DNA from: Lineus longissimus
Lineage: Eukaryota > Nemertea > Pilidiophora > Heteronemertea > Lineidae
Assembly (NCBI RefSeq): GCF_910592395.1
Contig: NC_088311.1
Span: 14,632,501-14,696,500 of the forward strand
DNA length: 64,000 nucleotides
Direction: 5' to 3'
Numbering within the stretch: the stretch's first letter is position 1; each line of letters starts with the position of its first letter. The translations under genes were made by a program, and so were the position numbers. Of this stretch, positions 44,001 through 54,211 are shown piece by piece. The notes below the pieces were generated by a model. That model was not told the DNA's origin, made no database searches, and worked only from the letters and a program-made list of their open reading frames with translations.

Positions 44001-44032
44001 GGAACATTCAGGAACATTCTCGAACCTTCTGG
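44001..44032. promoter_or_regulatory. Heat-shock-element-like array 1
   Basis: Alternating nGAAn/nTTCn pentamers: GGAACATTCAGGAACATTCT followed by CGAACCTTCTGG. Several adjoining inverted GAA/TTC units are the binding signature of heat-shock factor. It lies in the first copy of the duplication. Confidence 0.55.
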
Positions 44033-44318
44033 CTGATACGTCACTTCCGATTTGTCCAGATTTACTTTTCTTTTGTGTTTGAAGCCGACCACTTCCGAAC
44101 ATAAATTAGGACACGCGAAGGTTACCGAACGTCACTTCCGAGCCTATACGTCACAATCGAGAACATTTCTTTTCTACCAGTGAACGATGTTGATTCGTGA
44201 CTATTCAATCACGGACCTTAACATTAAGTACATTGGCTTCATGTTTTTCTGTGAACTCAACCTTTGCTGTTTTTCACTGGAATAGGGATTTTCCAACACA
44301 CTACCATATGGAATAAGT

Positions 44319-44363
44319 TGAAGATTCTTCTAGAACATTCTAGAAGATTCTCGAACCTTCTGG
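44319..44363. promoter_or_regulatory. Heat-shock-element-like array 2
   Basis: An almost continuous run of GAAGATTC, TTCTAGAA, GAACATTC, TTCTAGAA, GAAGATTC, TTCTCGAA and GAACCTTC, about eight or more contiguous pentamers. This is far more than the three needed for an HSF trimer. It lies about 120 bp upstream of an ATG at 44480. Confidence 0.65.
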
Positions 44364-44479
44364 ATACATGACTCGACGTCACTCCGCGTAGGTGCAGGTT
44401 ACCGAAGGTCACTTCCGATCTGTACAGATTTTTGAACTGTTCTTTAGTGTTTTGAACAATGATTCATTGACTATTCGTA

Positions 44480-44593
44480 ATGGATGGCGCAGGCGCAGGG
44501 AATGACGCGGCTGTTGGATTAGTTGGAACAGGACAATTGGTAGAAGATAATACTTTTGATATGTTTTTTTCCTTCGGCCCCGAAACAAAATAG
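44480..44593 (+). CDS. Short ORF downstream of the HSE array
   Basis: A 37-codon frame starts MDGAGAGNDAAVGLVGTG and ends at TAG 44591-44593. I recognise no domain. Its only support is the position after the heat-shock-element-like array; it may be the start of a decayed or spliced gene. Confidence 0.25.
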   Translation: MDGAGAGNDAAVGLVGTGQLVEDNTFDMFFSFGPETK

Positions 44594-44703
44594 AAAGACG
44601 TATATGTTAAAAATCAACCAGTTATGTGCAAAGAACGCTGAATGGATTGGCGCACGTTCTGCATTATTTTGAAGGTAAAGTGAGGATAAACGAGTAGGAA
44701 ATC

Positions 44704-45060
44704 TTGTACCAAAGGTTGAGGGGTCTGTCGAATTCCATCCCTCCGGACTTTACAAACGCCGTGCGGACAGGAGAAAAACATGTAGATAGAAACAATATGA
44801 TGTACAAACTGCCTGATCAAATAATAGATTATTTACAAGCCTGTGAATGCGACACTTTTCAACGTGATATCATAAGACATCCTGGATTAGAAAGACAACT
44901 CGATTGGCACCAACTTATAGGCATAATACAAGAACATGCATGTATTTTGTCCGACCTTCATAGTATCAGACTTTTCAGGTCCTATCAGCTAGGAAAATAT
45001 ATTTCGAAAGCGAAGGATAATTTCTTCAGAATCCCAAGTGCCCAAAGACGGGAATATTAA
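44704..45060 (+). CDS. Unrecognised ORF (up to 118 codons)
   Basis: The first ATG is at 44797 (MMYKLPDQIIDYLQACECDT); the frame is open back to about 44704. It is mainly helical in character, with no domain known to me. A second open frame with a similar feel (45075-45296, FIKFSKFIDSNYGRFLRY) follows at once, so the two may be one gene broken by a frameshift. Confidence 0.35.
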   Translation: MYQRLRGLSNSIPPDFTNAVRTGEKHVDRNNMMYKLPDQIIDYLQACECDTFQRDIIRHPGLERQLDWHQLIGIIQEHACILSDLHSIRLFRSYQLGKYISKAKDNFFRIPSAQRREY

Positions 45061-45296
45061 AATTTTGAGGATTTGTGGCTGGGGATTTTAGCATTAAAAG
45101 AACCCGTTGCTTTGATTTTATCAAGTTTTCAAAATTCATTGACAGTAATTATGGTCGTTTTCTTAGATACAATGTATCTTTTGATTTTTTCATGGCGAAT
45201 TTGTCATCAATTCAGAATATGCTCCTGACTAATGATGCCGTACGCCAATATTGGACAGTGCGTGTTGAGGACGTGGTGGATCTGACCCCACGTTGA

Positions 45297-45620
45297 TAAT
45301 ATTGTGAGAGACCCGTATTGGCGACCTCGTGAAACTTTATCTTGCCTGTCTAGCTGCTCCCTACAGTGTCCCTTCAAAGTATTTCCTTATAGACAACGCT
45401 TCTAGTGTGGTGTAAGTTGTTGTGAAGTCCTTGTGTTGTGACTCTGATGAGGAGATGTGCCATATGATAGATTGTCTGGGGAACAAAGTATTTTATTGTG
45501 CACTGTTGTGGCCAACCAAAATATTTTGTCAACGTGATGTACTAAGTTGCTAGTAATTAAATATGAAACTGTAATACATGTAAAACCCTTGTCTTCTCGT
45601 AGTACATTTGTTTGACTCCA
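45297..45620. other. Non-coding sequence before the tandem repeats
   Basis: AT-rich sequence with no gene and no recognisable repeat. It could be the 3' untranslated part of the ORFs before it. Confidence 0.3.
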
Positions 45621-45793
45621 AAGACATTGTCACATCCAGAAGACATTTACACATCCAGAAGACAATGACGACAATGACACATCAAGAAGACATTGTCACA
45701 TCCAGAAGACATTGACGACAATGACAGATCAAGAAGACATTGTCACATCCAGAAGATATTGACGACAATGAAACTTCAAGAAGACATTGTCAC
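45621..45793 (+). repeat. Minisatellite, 47-bp unit
   Basis: CATTGTCACA recurs at 45625, 45691, 45738 and 45785. The last three are exactly 47 bp apart, with units built from AGAAGACATTG and ACGACAATGA themes. Confidence 0.8.
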
Positions 45794-45800
45794 AACGAGA

Positions 45801-45930
45801 TAGTTCTCGAATTTCACACCAGGTCACACGTTTTTTAGTTCTCGAATTTCACACCGGGTGACACTTTTTAGTTCTCGAATTTCATACAGGTGACACTTTT
45901 TAGTTCTCGCATGTCACATCAGGTGACACA
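45801..45930 (+). repeat. Minisatellite, 33-35-bp unit
   Basis: TAGTTCTCG starts at 45801, 45836, 45869 and 45901, each followed by AATTTCACACC(A/G)GGTGACAC-like sequence. Confidence 0.8.
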
Positions 45931-46425
45931 GCTATGCTATGCTATGCTATGCTATGCTAATCTAGCATTAGCATTAGCGTTAGCATTAGTTCTAACATTA
46001 GCATTAGCATTAGCAATAGCATTAGCATTAGCATAAGAATTAGCACTAGCACTTATGAAAATTAAGTTAATAAACGTAGATGACGAAAATTAAGTTGATG
46101 ATGAAAATTTAAGTCATAGATGACGAAAATTAAGTCAATACACGTAGATGACATCACATAACGGACATGACATAGATTGCATTAATGACGTATGAATTCA
46201 CAAAGATGACGACATTCAATTCAATTCAATTCAAGTAGGTGACGTCAATGAGGTCGCATTAGCATTATCATTAGCATAGCATTAGCATAGCATTAGCAAA
46301 GCATTAGCATAGCATTAGCATAGCATTAGCATAGCATTAACATAGCATTATAATAGCAATAGCATAGCACTAGCATAGCAATAGCATAGCATTAGCATAG
46401 CATTAGCATAGCATTAGTACATTTC
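45931..46425 (+). repeat. Microsatellite block (GCTAT, TTAGCA, GACGAAAATTAAGT, CATTAGCATAG)
   Basis: Five GCTAT units are followed by TTAGCA hexamers to about 46050, three or four GATGACGAAAATTAAGT copies to about 46160, a TTCAA run at 46213-46232, and an 11-bp CATTAGCATAG array from 46256 to 46420. The block ends just before PolB. Confidence 0.8.
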
Positions 46426-46436
46426 GTACAACAACA

Positions 46437-49400
46437 TAGCTTCCCACAGGAAGACTAAGGCACATAAGGAGATAAACAGGGACATACCACTGTTCCTGTA
46501 CCCATAATACCTGACAAGAAGCTTGCCTTTGAGACTGAGGAGCTTGATGACACAAAGAAAGTGACTGGAGTAAAAGTAGTAAATGAATTTGGTAATCCTG
46601 TGGTTACCATTAGAGTGAATATTGACAGAGAAGCTAAACAGGTGTATGAATACAGAGAGAAGGTAGAGTAGGTCCTTTTCAAACTCAATGAATACCACCA
46701 CAAAATAAACATATCTGTATTTGTTCAATTTGACAGATCTGGTGAAAGTGTCACACATCCCATTCAGCCTCTAATGGAAAGCATAATTTCAAGGAATAAG
46801 CCAATCTATGCAGTAACCAGCCAGCTTAACAACATAAAAGCACAGATTGAGGAGAGTTACTTTCAAGGAAGTTGCTTGTCTCTTAACATAATAAAGTCCT
46901 GTGACATAACAATATGTTCTCTCAAGAGGTGCAAAGGTGGTCATTACATTAGATTACCATTTAACACTAAAGCTGTCACCAATGTGGAAACAAATGATCA
47001 GTAGTGTTTTCTCTGGAGTCTGCTGGCCACTTAATACCACAACAGCATTTCGTGTGAGAGGAAAACAAGTTTTAATGCAACAGAAATTAACCCTACAAGA
47101 TGTATGAAAATGAGATTAAGATCGACTCATTTCCTGTATGTGTTCAAAAGGATATCCCTAAGATCGAGAGTGACATTAATCTCAAGATCAATGTGTTCAA
47201 GTTACAGAACGAAACTGCTAAAAACATACGTGAGGTAAAACTCGAACCTCTCTACCTGTCCGGGAATGGTAAGAACTATGACGATGATTATGTCATCGTT
47301 CTGCTTTATTTTAAGGGCCATGTCATGTACATAACAGACATCAATATGTTTTTCAGGACTGGTACTAATACTGTGTATCTGTGTAGGCGGTGTATGAATT
47401 ACTTTCATCGTAAGTCTACACTAGAAAACCATAAAAAGAAATGTGGAGAACACGATTACTGTAAGATTAGCTTACCAAAACCTAATAGTAAATGGTCACA
47501 ACTTAAGTTTGAAAAGCACTCAATAAAGAATCGAGTTCCATTTGTGATCTATGCTGATTTTGAATCAATCAATACAGCTGTAGAGAGTGGTGAAGACAGT
47601 AGTTATCCTGGTAAGAAACTTTTTAAACAGAACGCATAAGCAGTTGGAGTTCATGTTCACTCTGATTATCAATATCTTTACAATAATCAGTATTTAAGTC
47701 ATAGAGGTTCTGATGTTGTAGACGTGTTCTGTAATTGGCTTCTCAAAATGGAAGAACAATGCTCTAATCTATTAAACTGTAACTATCCTTTGATAATGTA
47801 TGATGAAGACTGGAATAGATACCACTCAGAAACACACTGTTACTACTGCAATCAGTTGCTAGGGTACGACAAGGTCAAGGATCATGATCACTACGGTTGT
47901 AGATATCGAGGTGCTGTTCACAACTCATGCAATTTGAATGAAAAGAAAGCCATGTTCATTCCAGTGTTTTTTCACAATCTCAGTAACTATGATTCACATC
48001 TGTTCGTTAAAGAGTTGACTAAACTATCAGAGTACAAGAAACTTCCATTACTTGCCAAAACAGCAGAATAATACATTTCATTTCAGTTCGGTTGTTTTAA
48101 GTTCTTAGATTCGTACAGATTCCTACAGTCCAGTTTAGATAACATTACTAAATCAATGTTAGATGATGACTTCAAAATAACGAAGTATAACTTCCCTTCT
48201 CATGATGATTTTAAACTATTGAGGAAGAAGGGATCGGTACCTTATTTATTTTACACGTCACATGAACGTTACAATGTCACTTACCTAGATAAGTCAATGT
48301 TCTTTGATGAATTAAAGAATGAAATGGCACCTGATTCTACCCATGATGAAGCTAAAGTCATATGAGATCACTTTTACCTAAGAAATCACGGTGAGTTCAT
48401 TGACGTCTACCTCAAAACTGATGTTCTGCTTCTGGCAGATTTATTTGAAAAGTTCAGGGAAGTAAATTTAAACTACTTTCAGATAGATCCATGCCACTGT
48501 TACTCGGCACCGGTGTGACAGCGGATATAGTCCCCCTGGAGTCATAGTCCGGTAGCATTGTATTTGACCAATTAAGCAGCATGATCTATTGTACCGCTAA
48601 CCCTAACCAAAACATTTAGTAATGCGGGCTATCAGCCCTAGGACTACTATCCCTTGCACACCGGGTCTTACATGGCAAGCTGGTTTGAAATACACAGGAA
48701 TAAACCTAGAACTACTGACAGATACCAACATGTTACTTACATTTGAAAAATTCAATAAGAGGTGGTATTTCGGGTGTTATGGGAACAAAACATGTTAAGG
48801 CCGATGATCACCACAAGCTACTCTACATTGATGCTAATAACCATTACGTTTGGGCTATGATGGAACCTCAACCTTATGGCAGTTTTGATATGATTGAGGA
48901 GCTTGAAGACAATGTAAGTTACCATTTAAGCTGGATTATGTCGATACCTAGTGACAGTGACGTAGGTTTTTTTAGAGGTAGACTTGGGTTATCCTAGTAA
49001 CATGAAGTTCAAGTCGAGGAATTTTCTGTCCTGAATCTCTCTTCATTGAAGATGATGAACTCAGCCCTTACCAGAGAGAGTTAATTGGTGATGAGAAAAG
49101 ATCAAATGTAGAGAAACTGATACTGGCAGAAAGGGATAAGACCAACTACATAGTTCACTACAGGATGCTGCAGTTTTACATTAAACATGGAATGGAACTG
49201 AAGAGGGTTCATTCAATGATAAGTTTCAAGCAGTCCCAAGTGGTTGGCGTCCTCCATTGACTTTAAAACTAAAAGGAGGATGGATTCTAAGACTGATTTC
49301 GAGAAAGACTATTTCAAACTCATGAATAATTCTTTTTATTGCAAAATCTGAGAGAACATAAGGAACAGGATGGAGATTGAGTTAGTAACAGACAGTGAGA

Positions 49401-50205
49401 GAGCCAGGAGTGTAATGACCAATCCCAGGTTCTCATCAATATGCACATTTGACGAACAGAATGCTGTTATTAGCACGATGAAAACATCAATGAAGTTTAA
49501 TAAACCAATCTACATAGGAGCTACAGTACTTGAATTATCTAAGTTACTGATGTATGAATTCTACTATAAAGTGCTTCAGCCATACTTTGGCGAGAAAAAC
49601 CTTGAACTACTGTACTTGGACACAGATTCCTTTGTACTGAAGATCAAGACTGATGACTTAGATGAAGACCTGAAGCGATTTAAGGATTATTTTGACTTCA
49701 GTAACTACCCTAAAGAAAACTCGAGCTCTGCTCTCGGGATAAAATCCCACCAACTCTTTGACACTAGCAAGAAGAAGGTACCCGGTTACTTTAAGGATGA
49801 GCTAGGAGGAGAAGAGATGACGGAATTCATTGCTCTGAGAAGCAAGACGTATGCTTGCAGAACTAAGACTACGTCTGGAGAGCTTGACAAAGTGTCAGGA
49901 GCGAAGCTCAAGGGCTCGACCAAAGAAACAGAATCAAAGAAATTGAGGTATTGCCAAGAATGTAGTAAAGAGAGATATTGCATTCAATGACTATGTTGAC
50001 TGTCTTGAAAATAGTAAGTCATTTTATCACAAGATGAGACACTTAAGGTCAGAGAAATACCAGATTATTTAGAAGAAGTAGACAAGAAAAGCCTCTGTCC
50101 TTTTGATGACAAGAGGTTCATACTAGATGACGGAATAACTACGATACCATTCGGTATGTACTATGAAGGTTACATAGATTACAGTGATTCAGACTCATGC
50201 TAATT
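46437..50205 (+). pseudogene. Polinton protein-primed DNA polymerase B (main copy)
   Basis: Pieces appear in full order: N-terminal domain (46437-47003 and 47100 onward), exonuclease I (FVIYADFES), a Cys/His insertion (CYYCNQLLGY, KDHDHYGCRYRGAVHNSCN), exonuclease II (FHNLSNYDSHLF), exonuclease III (YLKTDVLLLADLF), polymerase motif A (YIDANNHYVWAMMEPQPYG) and motif C (LYLDTDSFVL). The 3' part (49370-49990) is the longest open stretch. Breaks include TAG near 46670, stops near 47003, 47639, 48071 and 48365, and a 145-bp insertion at 48514. The enzyme replicates the element using a terminal protein primer. Confidence 0.9.
48514..48658. mobile_element. Short insertion (~145 bp) in PolB with 6-bp TSD
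   Basis: CACCGG occurs at 48508-48513 and 48659-48664, bracketing TGTGACAGCGGATATAGTCC ... GGACTACTATCCCTTGCA. The two ends are roughly inverted (GGATATAGTCC against GGACTACTATCC). Exonuclease III lies just before it and the polymerase region after it, so it breaks the gene. The shared bases leave the exact border uncertain. Confidence 0.75.
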
Positions 50206-50216
50206 AAGACTAAATT

Positions 50217-50460
50217 TGTGGAATCTTAGGTTAATAAACAGGGAAATGCAACGTATTGGCCTAGGCAATCTTGATGTAATCCGGCGTGTGTATTGTGTTG
50301 ACTATTAAGTAAATGATGTAATGTTGTATTGGGGTCTGCCCTGCGTGGTTTATATCAGGAATAAAGTTACTTCACATGTGTTAGTCAAACTGGGTAGTTC
50401 TAAATTTCTTCTGCCCAAGAGGAAACAGAATCTAGAGAAAAGAACCTGATACAGATTACA
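50217..50460 (+). repeat. BEL/Pao 5' LTR
   Basis: It starts TG and ends CA and contains AATAAA near 50359. It is followed at once by TTTGGTGCCGTGACC (50463-50477), a primer-binding-site sequence typical of BEL/Pao. Confidence 0.9.
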
Positions 50461-50480
50461 AATTTGGTGCCGTGACCAGC
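50461..50480 (+). promoter_or_regulatory. Primer-binding site of the BEL/Pao element
   Basis: TGGTGCCGTGACC directly after the LTR end matches the usual BEL/Pao tRNA-priming sequence. Confidence 0.75.
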
Positions 50481-50498
50481 TTTTCTGTTCCCTTGAAG

Positions 50499-51549
50499 AT
50501 GCCAGGAGACTCGGAAGACCAGGCGAAGTCCGAACCAAAGGCGCTCGTACTGGTTCTAAAACAGCAGCGAGCGAATAAACGACGCAGCTTCACGATCTTG
50601 TCGAAAAAGATAGCTGACATAGTCTTGAAGGACGAACCTACATCGGACGATAACGTACCTTTACGGTCTGCTTGATGGCGAAGCTTTGGACTCTGTTCGG
50701 TCACTCATACCATCGGCAGACGATTACCAGGTTCTTAAGAAAACTTGACTTGAAAATTTCGGCAAGGATCGCAGGATTATTCGTGCTCATGTGTTGCGGA
50801 TGTTTCATATGAGAGACCGACCCCTTTCTGATGCGGAACTGCGTTCATTCTATAATCAAGTAATGACTGACTTGCGGAGTTTGAAAACTCTAAAAGTTGA
50901 CGATGATAGTGCCGCTGGAATCATTGTACCGATTCTAGAGGAAAAGTTGCCTAGTTTGATTCGTGGGAATATGGCTGATCTTGACAGAGCCGACAGGTAC
51001 AATCTTCAGACATTCCTTGACGGTCTGAAGCGTCAAGTGGAGCGTTACGAAACTGAGACCGATATTGACCTAGGGGTCAAAAGGTCCATAGAAGTCTGCA
51101 AAAAGACACCATTTTCAACTATGAGTTCATTTGCTGCACACACGAGCATTTGCGCTATATATGGTTCAACCAGACATGACCCAGTCAGTTGCAATCTATC
51201 AGCAGACCAGAAAAGGGATCTGGTTATGGCCAAGGGACACTGTCGATTGTGTTTGACGCCAGGCCATTTTTCGCGGAAATGTTCGAGTTCGTTGAATTGT
51301 TCAATTTGTCATGGATTACATAACACGTCGTTGCATGGAGTGGATTTCGGGAAATACACACGGTTTTTGTCAAAGAAAAGATCGAATCGAGACACGGCTC
51401 ACAGGAACAAGAATTCGACCAAGGAGGTTACGCAATCAACTCAGGATACGGCTGAGAAAACGATTGTTTGCAGTTTGCCGGCTACGGAGCTTTGCATGGA
51501 TACCTTAGTTGGAGATCCATTACCGGATGCTGTTACGTCAGCGTCATAA
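50499..51549 (+). pseudogene. BEL/Pao gag
   Basis: ATG 50499 opens MPGDSEDQAKSEPKALVLVL. The frame stops at 50675 and gag resumes in another frame at about 50791. The body (VDDDSAAGIIVPILEEKLPS; DRYNLQTFLDGLKRQVE) is the DUF1759-like core. The C-terminal part has two Cys/His knuckles: CRLCLTPGHFSRKC and CSICHGLHNTSLH, characteristic of BEL/Pao. It would coat element RNA. Confidence 0.85.
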
Positions 51550-51566
51550 GTGATAACCCGGTGCTG

Positions 51567-51956
51567 GTGAAAACGGCTAGGGCTAAAGCGGATTTCAACG
51601 GGACGCAAGTTGATGTACGAATCTTCATTGATGAAGGTTCAATGTTGAGTTACTTACGTCATGATATAGCGCTGTTACTTGGCATCCAGCAGCCTGGGGG
51701 TTATGTCGATCTTGGAGTACATGGGTTTCAGAGTTATTCAAAGGATCGTTATGGCTTGGCTAATATTAGTTCGAAGACGTCGGATGGAATGATTCGCATT
51801 CCAGTGTTGATCTCATGCGAGATAGTTGCACCCATAAATCAACAAGGTTGGTCTGAGTCGTTGACACTACCCAACGTTCGAGGATTGGAGTTGGCAGATA
51901 CGTTTCAAGAGAAAGCGTTTGTCGTAGATTTGTTGATTGGTGCTGACAATTCATGA
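51567..51956 (+). pseudogene. BEL/Pao aspartic protease region
   Basis: It contains RIFIDEGSMLSYL, where family members have a catalytic D-(E/S)-G-S, and later AFVVDLLIGADNS, the conserved second block of the DUF1758-type protease. The frame differs from gag and stops at 51954-51956 just past the LIGAD block. Confidence 0.8.
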
Positions 51957-52149
51957 CAATTTATGAAGGCAGAGATTATTGAAGGAAATGGACCAACAGT
52001 GCATATGTCGAATTTAGGTGCATTGTTGCAAGGACCACTTCATAAAGATCGGCCTATGGTGGCAGCGGATACCAGTTCCATGACGTGTTGCATTGTAACT
52101 CTACCCGCAGACGTTGACTTATGGTTGTCGGCATTAATTAAGAGTTAGT

Positions 52150-52905
52150 GAGATGGGTGTCGGTGACGTCATGGAAGACGTAGGTGAAGTAGACGAGGTG
52201 TTTAAGACTGCATATTGTGACAAGATCAAATTCCGAGATGGGAAGTATTTGGTACCTCTCCTCTGAAAAGAGGATCATGACGAACTTCCATCTAATCTAC
52301 AGCTGTGTAAACGCCGTTTGGAAGAGATTGTTGGTCGTTTGAAGAAGACGGGACTGATGAACGCTTACTGTAAGGTCATGAGTCAGCATATAGTAAAGGG
52401 TTACGTGGAGGAAGTTATAGACAATCAATGGAACACGAGTGAGTCGCACTACCTGCCACACTTCTTTGTTCTGAATTATTCGGAAACCACGCCATTGCGC
52501 ATTGTGTTCGCGGAGAACAGCGGTCGCGTGAGCTTAAATGACTGTCTATTCACCGGACCATGTTTGTTGCAAAATTTACACCACTTGCTGGTATTGTTTC
52601 GCGTATCTCGCATTGCATTAGTGGCGGACATTGCACGCGCTTTTCTTTCAATAGGCCTTGTAGAAAGGGACAGAAATTATGTTAAATTCTTATGGTTTCG
52701 GGATAATGACCCTTCGAAAGAAGTCATTGTCTACCGTTACACCACCGTGGTGTTCGGCCACACATCATCACCGTTCTCACTTGCCATTGCGCTGGAGAAA
52801 CATTGGCACAGTATCATTGTGATGTCGCATTGGACCTCGCGAAGAAGTTATACGTGGACAATCTATTGACAGGTGTCGCTCAGGACAATCAGGCGATCAA
52901 TTACT
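52150..52905 (+). pseudogene. BEL/Pao reverse transcriptase, truncated
   Basis: Blocks: YLPHFFVLNYSETTPLRIVF, VSLNDCLFTGPCLLQNL, ALVADIARAFLSIGL (catalytic Asp), TTVVFGHTSSPFSLAIAL, and KKLYVDNLLTG (YVDN for the catalytic pair) in a shifted frame near 52840-52870. Frameshifts separate the blocks. RNase H and the integrase catalytic core that should follow are deleted. Confidence 0.85.
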
Positions 52906-53014
52906 ACTACATCCCGCGCGCGATCATGAAAGCAGGTGACTTCAATCTCCGTCAGTGGTTGAGCAATTTGCCAGAACTCTGCAGAATATTTGAACTTGAA
53001 GGCACGCTTACCAA

Positions 53015-53368
53015 GTGCGTTACAACTGTACCGATGAAGACGTGATTAGCGTAGGAGACGTCGTGCAGGTGTTTGAAGACAACGTTCCTCGCTCACGGTG
53101 GAAATTAGGCCTAGTAACCGAACTGTTGATTGGTTCTGACGGTAGAGTCAGAGCGGCCATGATAAGAAGTGGCAATGGTTACACTAGTAGAGCAATTTCA
53201 AAGTTGTACCCTTTGGAGGTCAGAACAAATGTCAAAAAGACTGTGTTGGATGATAAGTCACGTGATGAATCTGCTGTGCTTAGACGCAGTAAGCGTACTG
53301 GGATAGAAGCTATTAGACGAATGATTGCAGAGCAACTCGGCGCCGGGGCGGAGGATGTGGAATCTTAG
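53015..53368 (+). pseudogene. BEL/Pao integrase C-terminal domain
   Basis: VGDVVQVFEDNVPRSRWKLG followed by GRVRAAMIRSGNG and ISKLYPLEV is the DUF5641-like C terminus of Pao integrases. The frame overlaps the beginning of the 3' LTR. Its closeness to the RT fragment marks a deletion of more than 1 kb. Confidence 0.8.
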
Positions 53369-53456
53369 GTTAATAAACAGGAGCACAGAACCACCCCTGA
53401 GTCATTATGTCACTCAAACTGTGAACTTCGAACAAGACAGATGCTAGTCAACCCAG

Positions 53457-53499
53457 CCACCCTGATGAAGCCTAGAGGGGCAGAAATGCGCGTCGGTGG
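53457..53499 (+). ncRNA. Hammerhead-ribozyme-like fold 1
   Basis: Core CTGATGA (53462-53468) and GAAA (53483-53486). Stem I CCACC (53457-53461) pairs fully with GGTGG (53495-53499). Stem II is GCC (53470-53472) with GGC (53479-53481), with an A-A mismatch next to the core. Stem III is two pairs, A-U and a U-G wobble, around GCGC. Predicted cleavage is after C53494. The short stem III is that of type I hammerheads in PLEs. Confidence 0.65.
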
Positions 53500-53798
53500 A
53501 GCAACACAACAGCCCAACAATAGGGACCGATGGACATTGTTGTAAACTACAGTGACGGTATCCAGTTTTACTTCTACTATTCTGATTTTATTGTCTGGTC
53601 CGTGTGTATCATCGGTTGATCCTGTACTTCTCAACATGTGCCATTTGGACAGCTCACCTGCTTGACTACAACAGAATGTTTCAACAACATAGTCGCAACA
53701 GAGTCTATAACGTCACAACGTCATTGAGAAACCACCCCTGAGTCATGATGTCATTCAAACTGTGAACTTCGAACAAGACAGATGCTAGTCAACCCCAG

Positions 53799-53841
53799 CC
53801 AACCTGATGAAGCATAGAGGGGCAGAAACGCGCGTCGGTGG
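53799..53841 (+). ncRNA. Hammerhead-ribozyme-like fold 2
   Basis: Core CTGATGA (53804-53810) and GAAA (53825-53828). Stem III is A-U and C-G around GCGC, ending CGCGTC. Stem I has one mismatch (CCAAC against GGTGG) and stem II is weaker (GCAT). It is the second unit of the dimer and looks more degraded in stems I and II but better in stem III. Confidence 0.55.
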
Positions 53842-54211
53842 AGCAACACAACAGCCAAACAATAGGGACAGATGGACATTGTTGTAAACTACAGTGACGG
53901 TATCCAGTTTTAATTCTACTATTCTAATAAACAGGGAAATGCTACATATTGGCCTAGGCAATCTTGATGTAATCCGGCGTGTGTATTGTGTTGACTATTA
54001 AGTAAATGATGTAATGTTGTATCGGGCTCTGCCCTGCGTGGTTTATACTAGGAATAAAGTCACTTCACATGTGTTAGTCAAACTGGGTAGTTCTGAGTTT
54101 CTTGTGCGTAAGAGGAAACATAATCTAGAAAAAAGAATCTGACACAGATTACAAAAAATCGATGTAATCCATTTATTACTCCATTAAAAGAATGTTGGTT
54201 TTATTTTCATG

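Larger units (their letters stand above)
43810..44460 (+). repeat. ~335-bp tandem duplication
   Basis: Blocks at about 43811-44130 and 44148-44460 share GTCACAATC(C/G)AGAACATT, TTCTTTTCTACCAGTGAAC, ATTCGTGACTATT, CTCGAACCTTCTGG and GTCACTTCCGAT(T/C)TGT in the same order, with many substitutions and small indels. Confidence 0.75.
53382..53924 (+). mobile_element. PLE-type tail (dimeric) inserted in the 3' LTR
   Basis: 543 bp between 11-bp TSDs TAATAAACAGG (53371-53381, 53925-53935). It contains two direct copies of a ~195-bp unit (about 53392-53584 and 53731-53924) starting CCACCCCTGAGTCAT and ending near ATCCAGTTTTA. Each copy carries a CTGATGA ... GAAA ... GCGCGTC motif. Head-to-tail repeats with hammerhead motifs and TSDs of 10-15 bp are typical of Penelope-like elements; no RT is present. 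Confidence 0.75.
50217..54153 (+). mobile_element. BEL/Pao LTR retrotransposon, internally deleted
   Basis: The 5' LTR is 50217-50460 (TGTGGAATC ... GATTACA, 244 bp). The 3' LTR is 53356-53381 plus 53936-54153 (26 + 218 = 244 bp), split by another insertion. Between them are gag, protease, RT and the integrase C terminus in Pao order, but RNase H and the integrase core are gone. The LTRs differ at roughly 7-8% of sites by eye. The expected 5-bp TSD is not clear (AAATT against AAAAA). Confidence 0.92.
53356..54153 (+). repeat. BEL/Pao 3' LTR, interrupted
   Basis: The first 26 bp are at 53356-53381 and the remaining 218 bp at 53936-54153. The interrupting block is flanked by the 11-bp repeat TAATAAACAGG. 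Confidence 0.9.
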
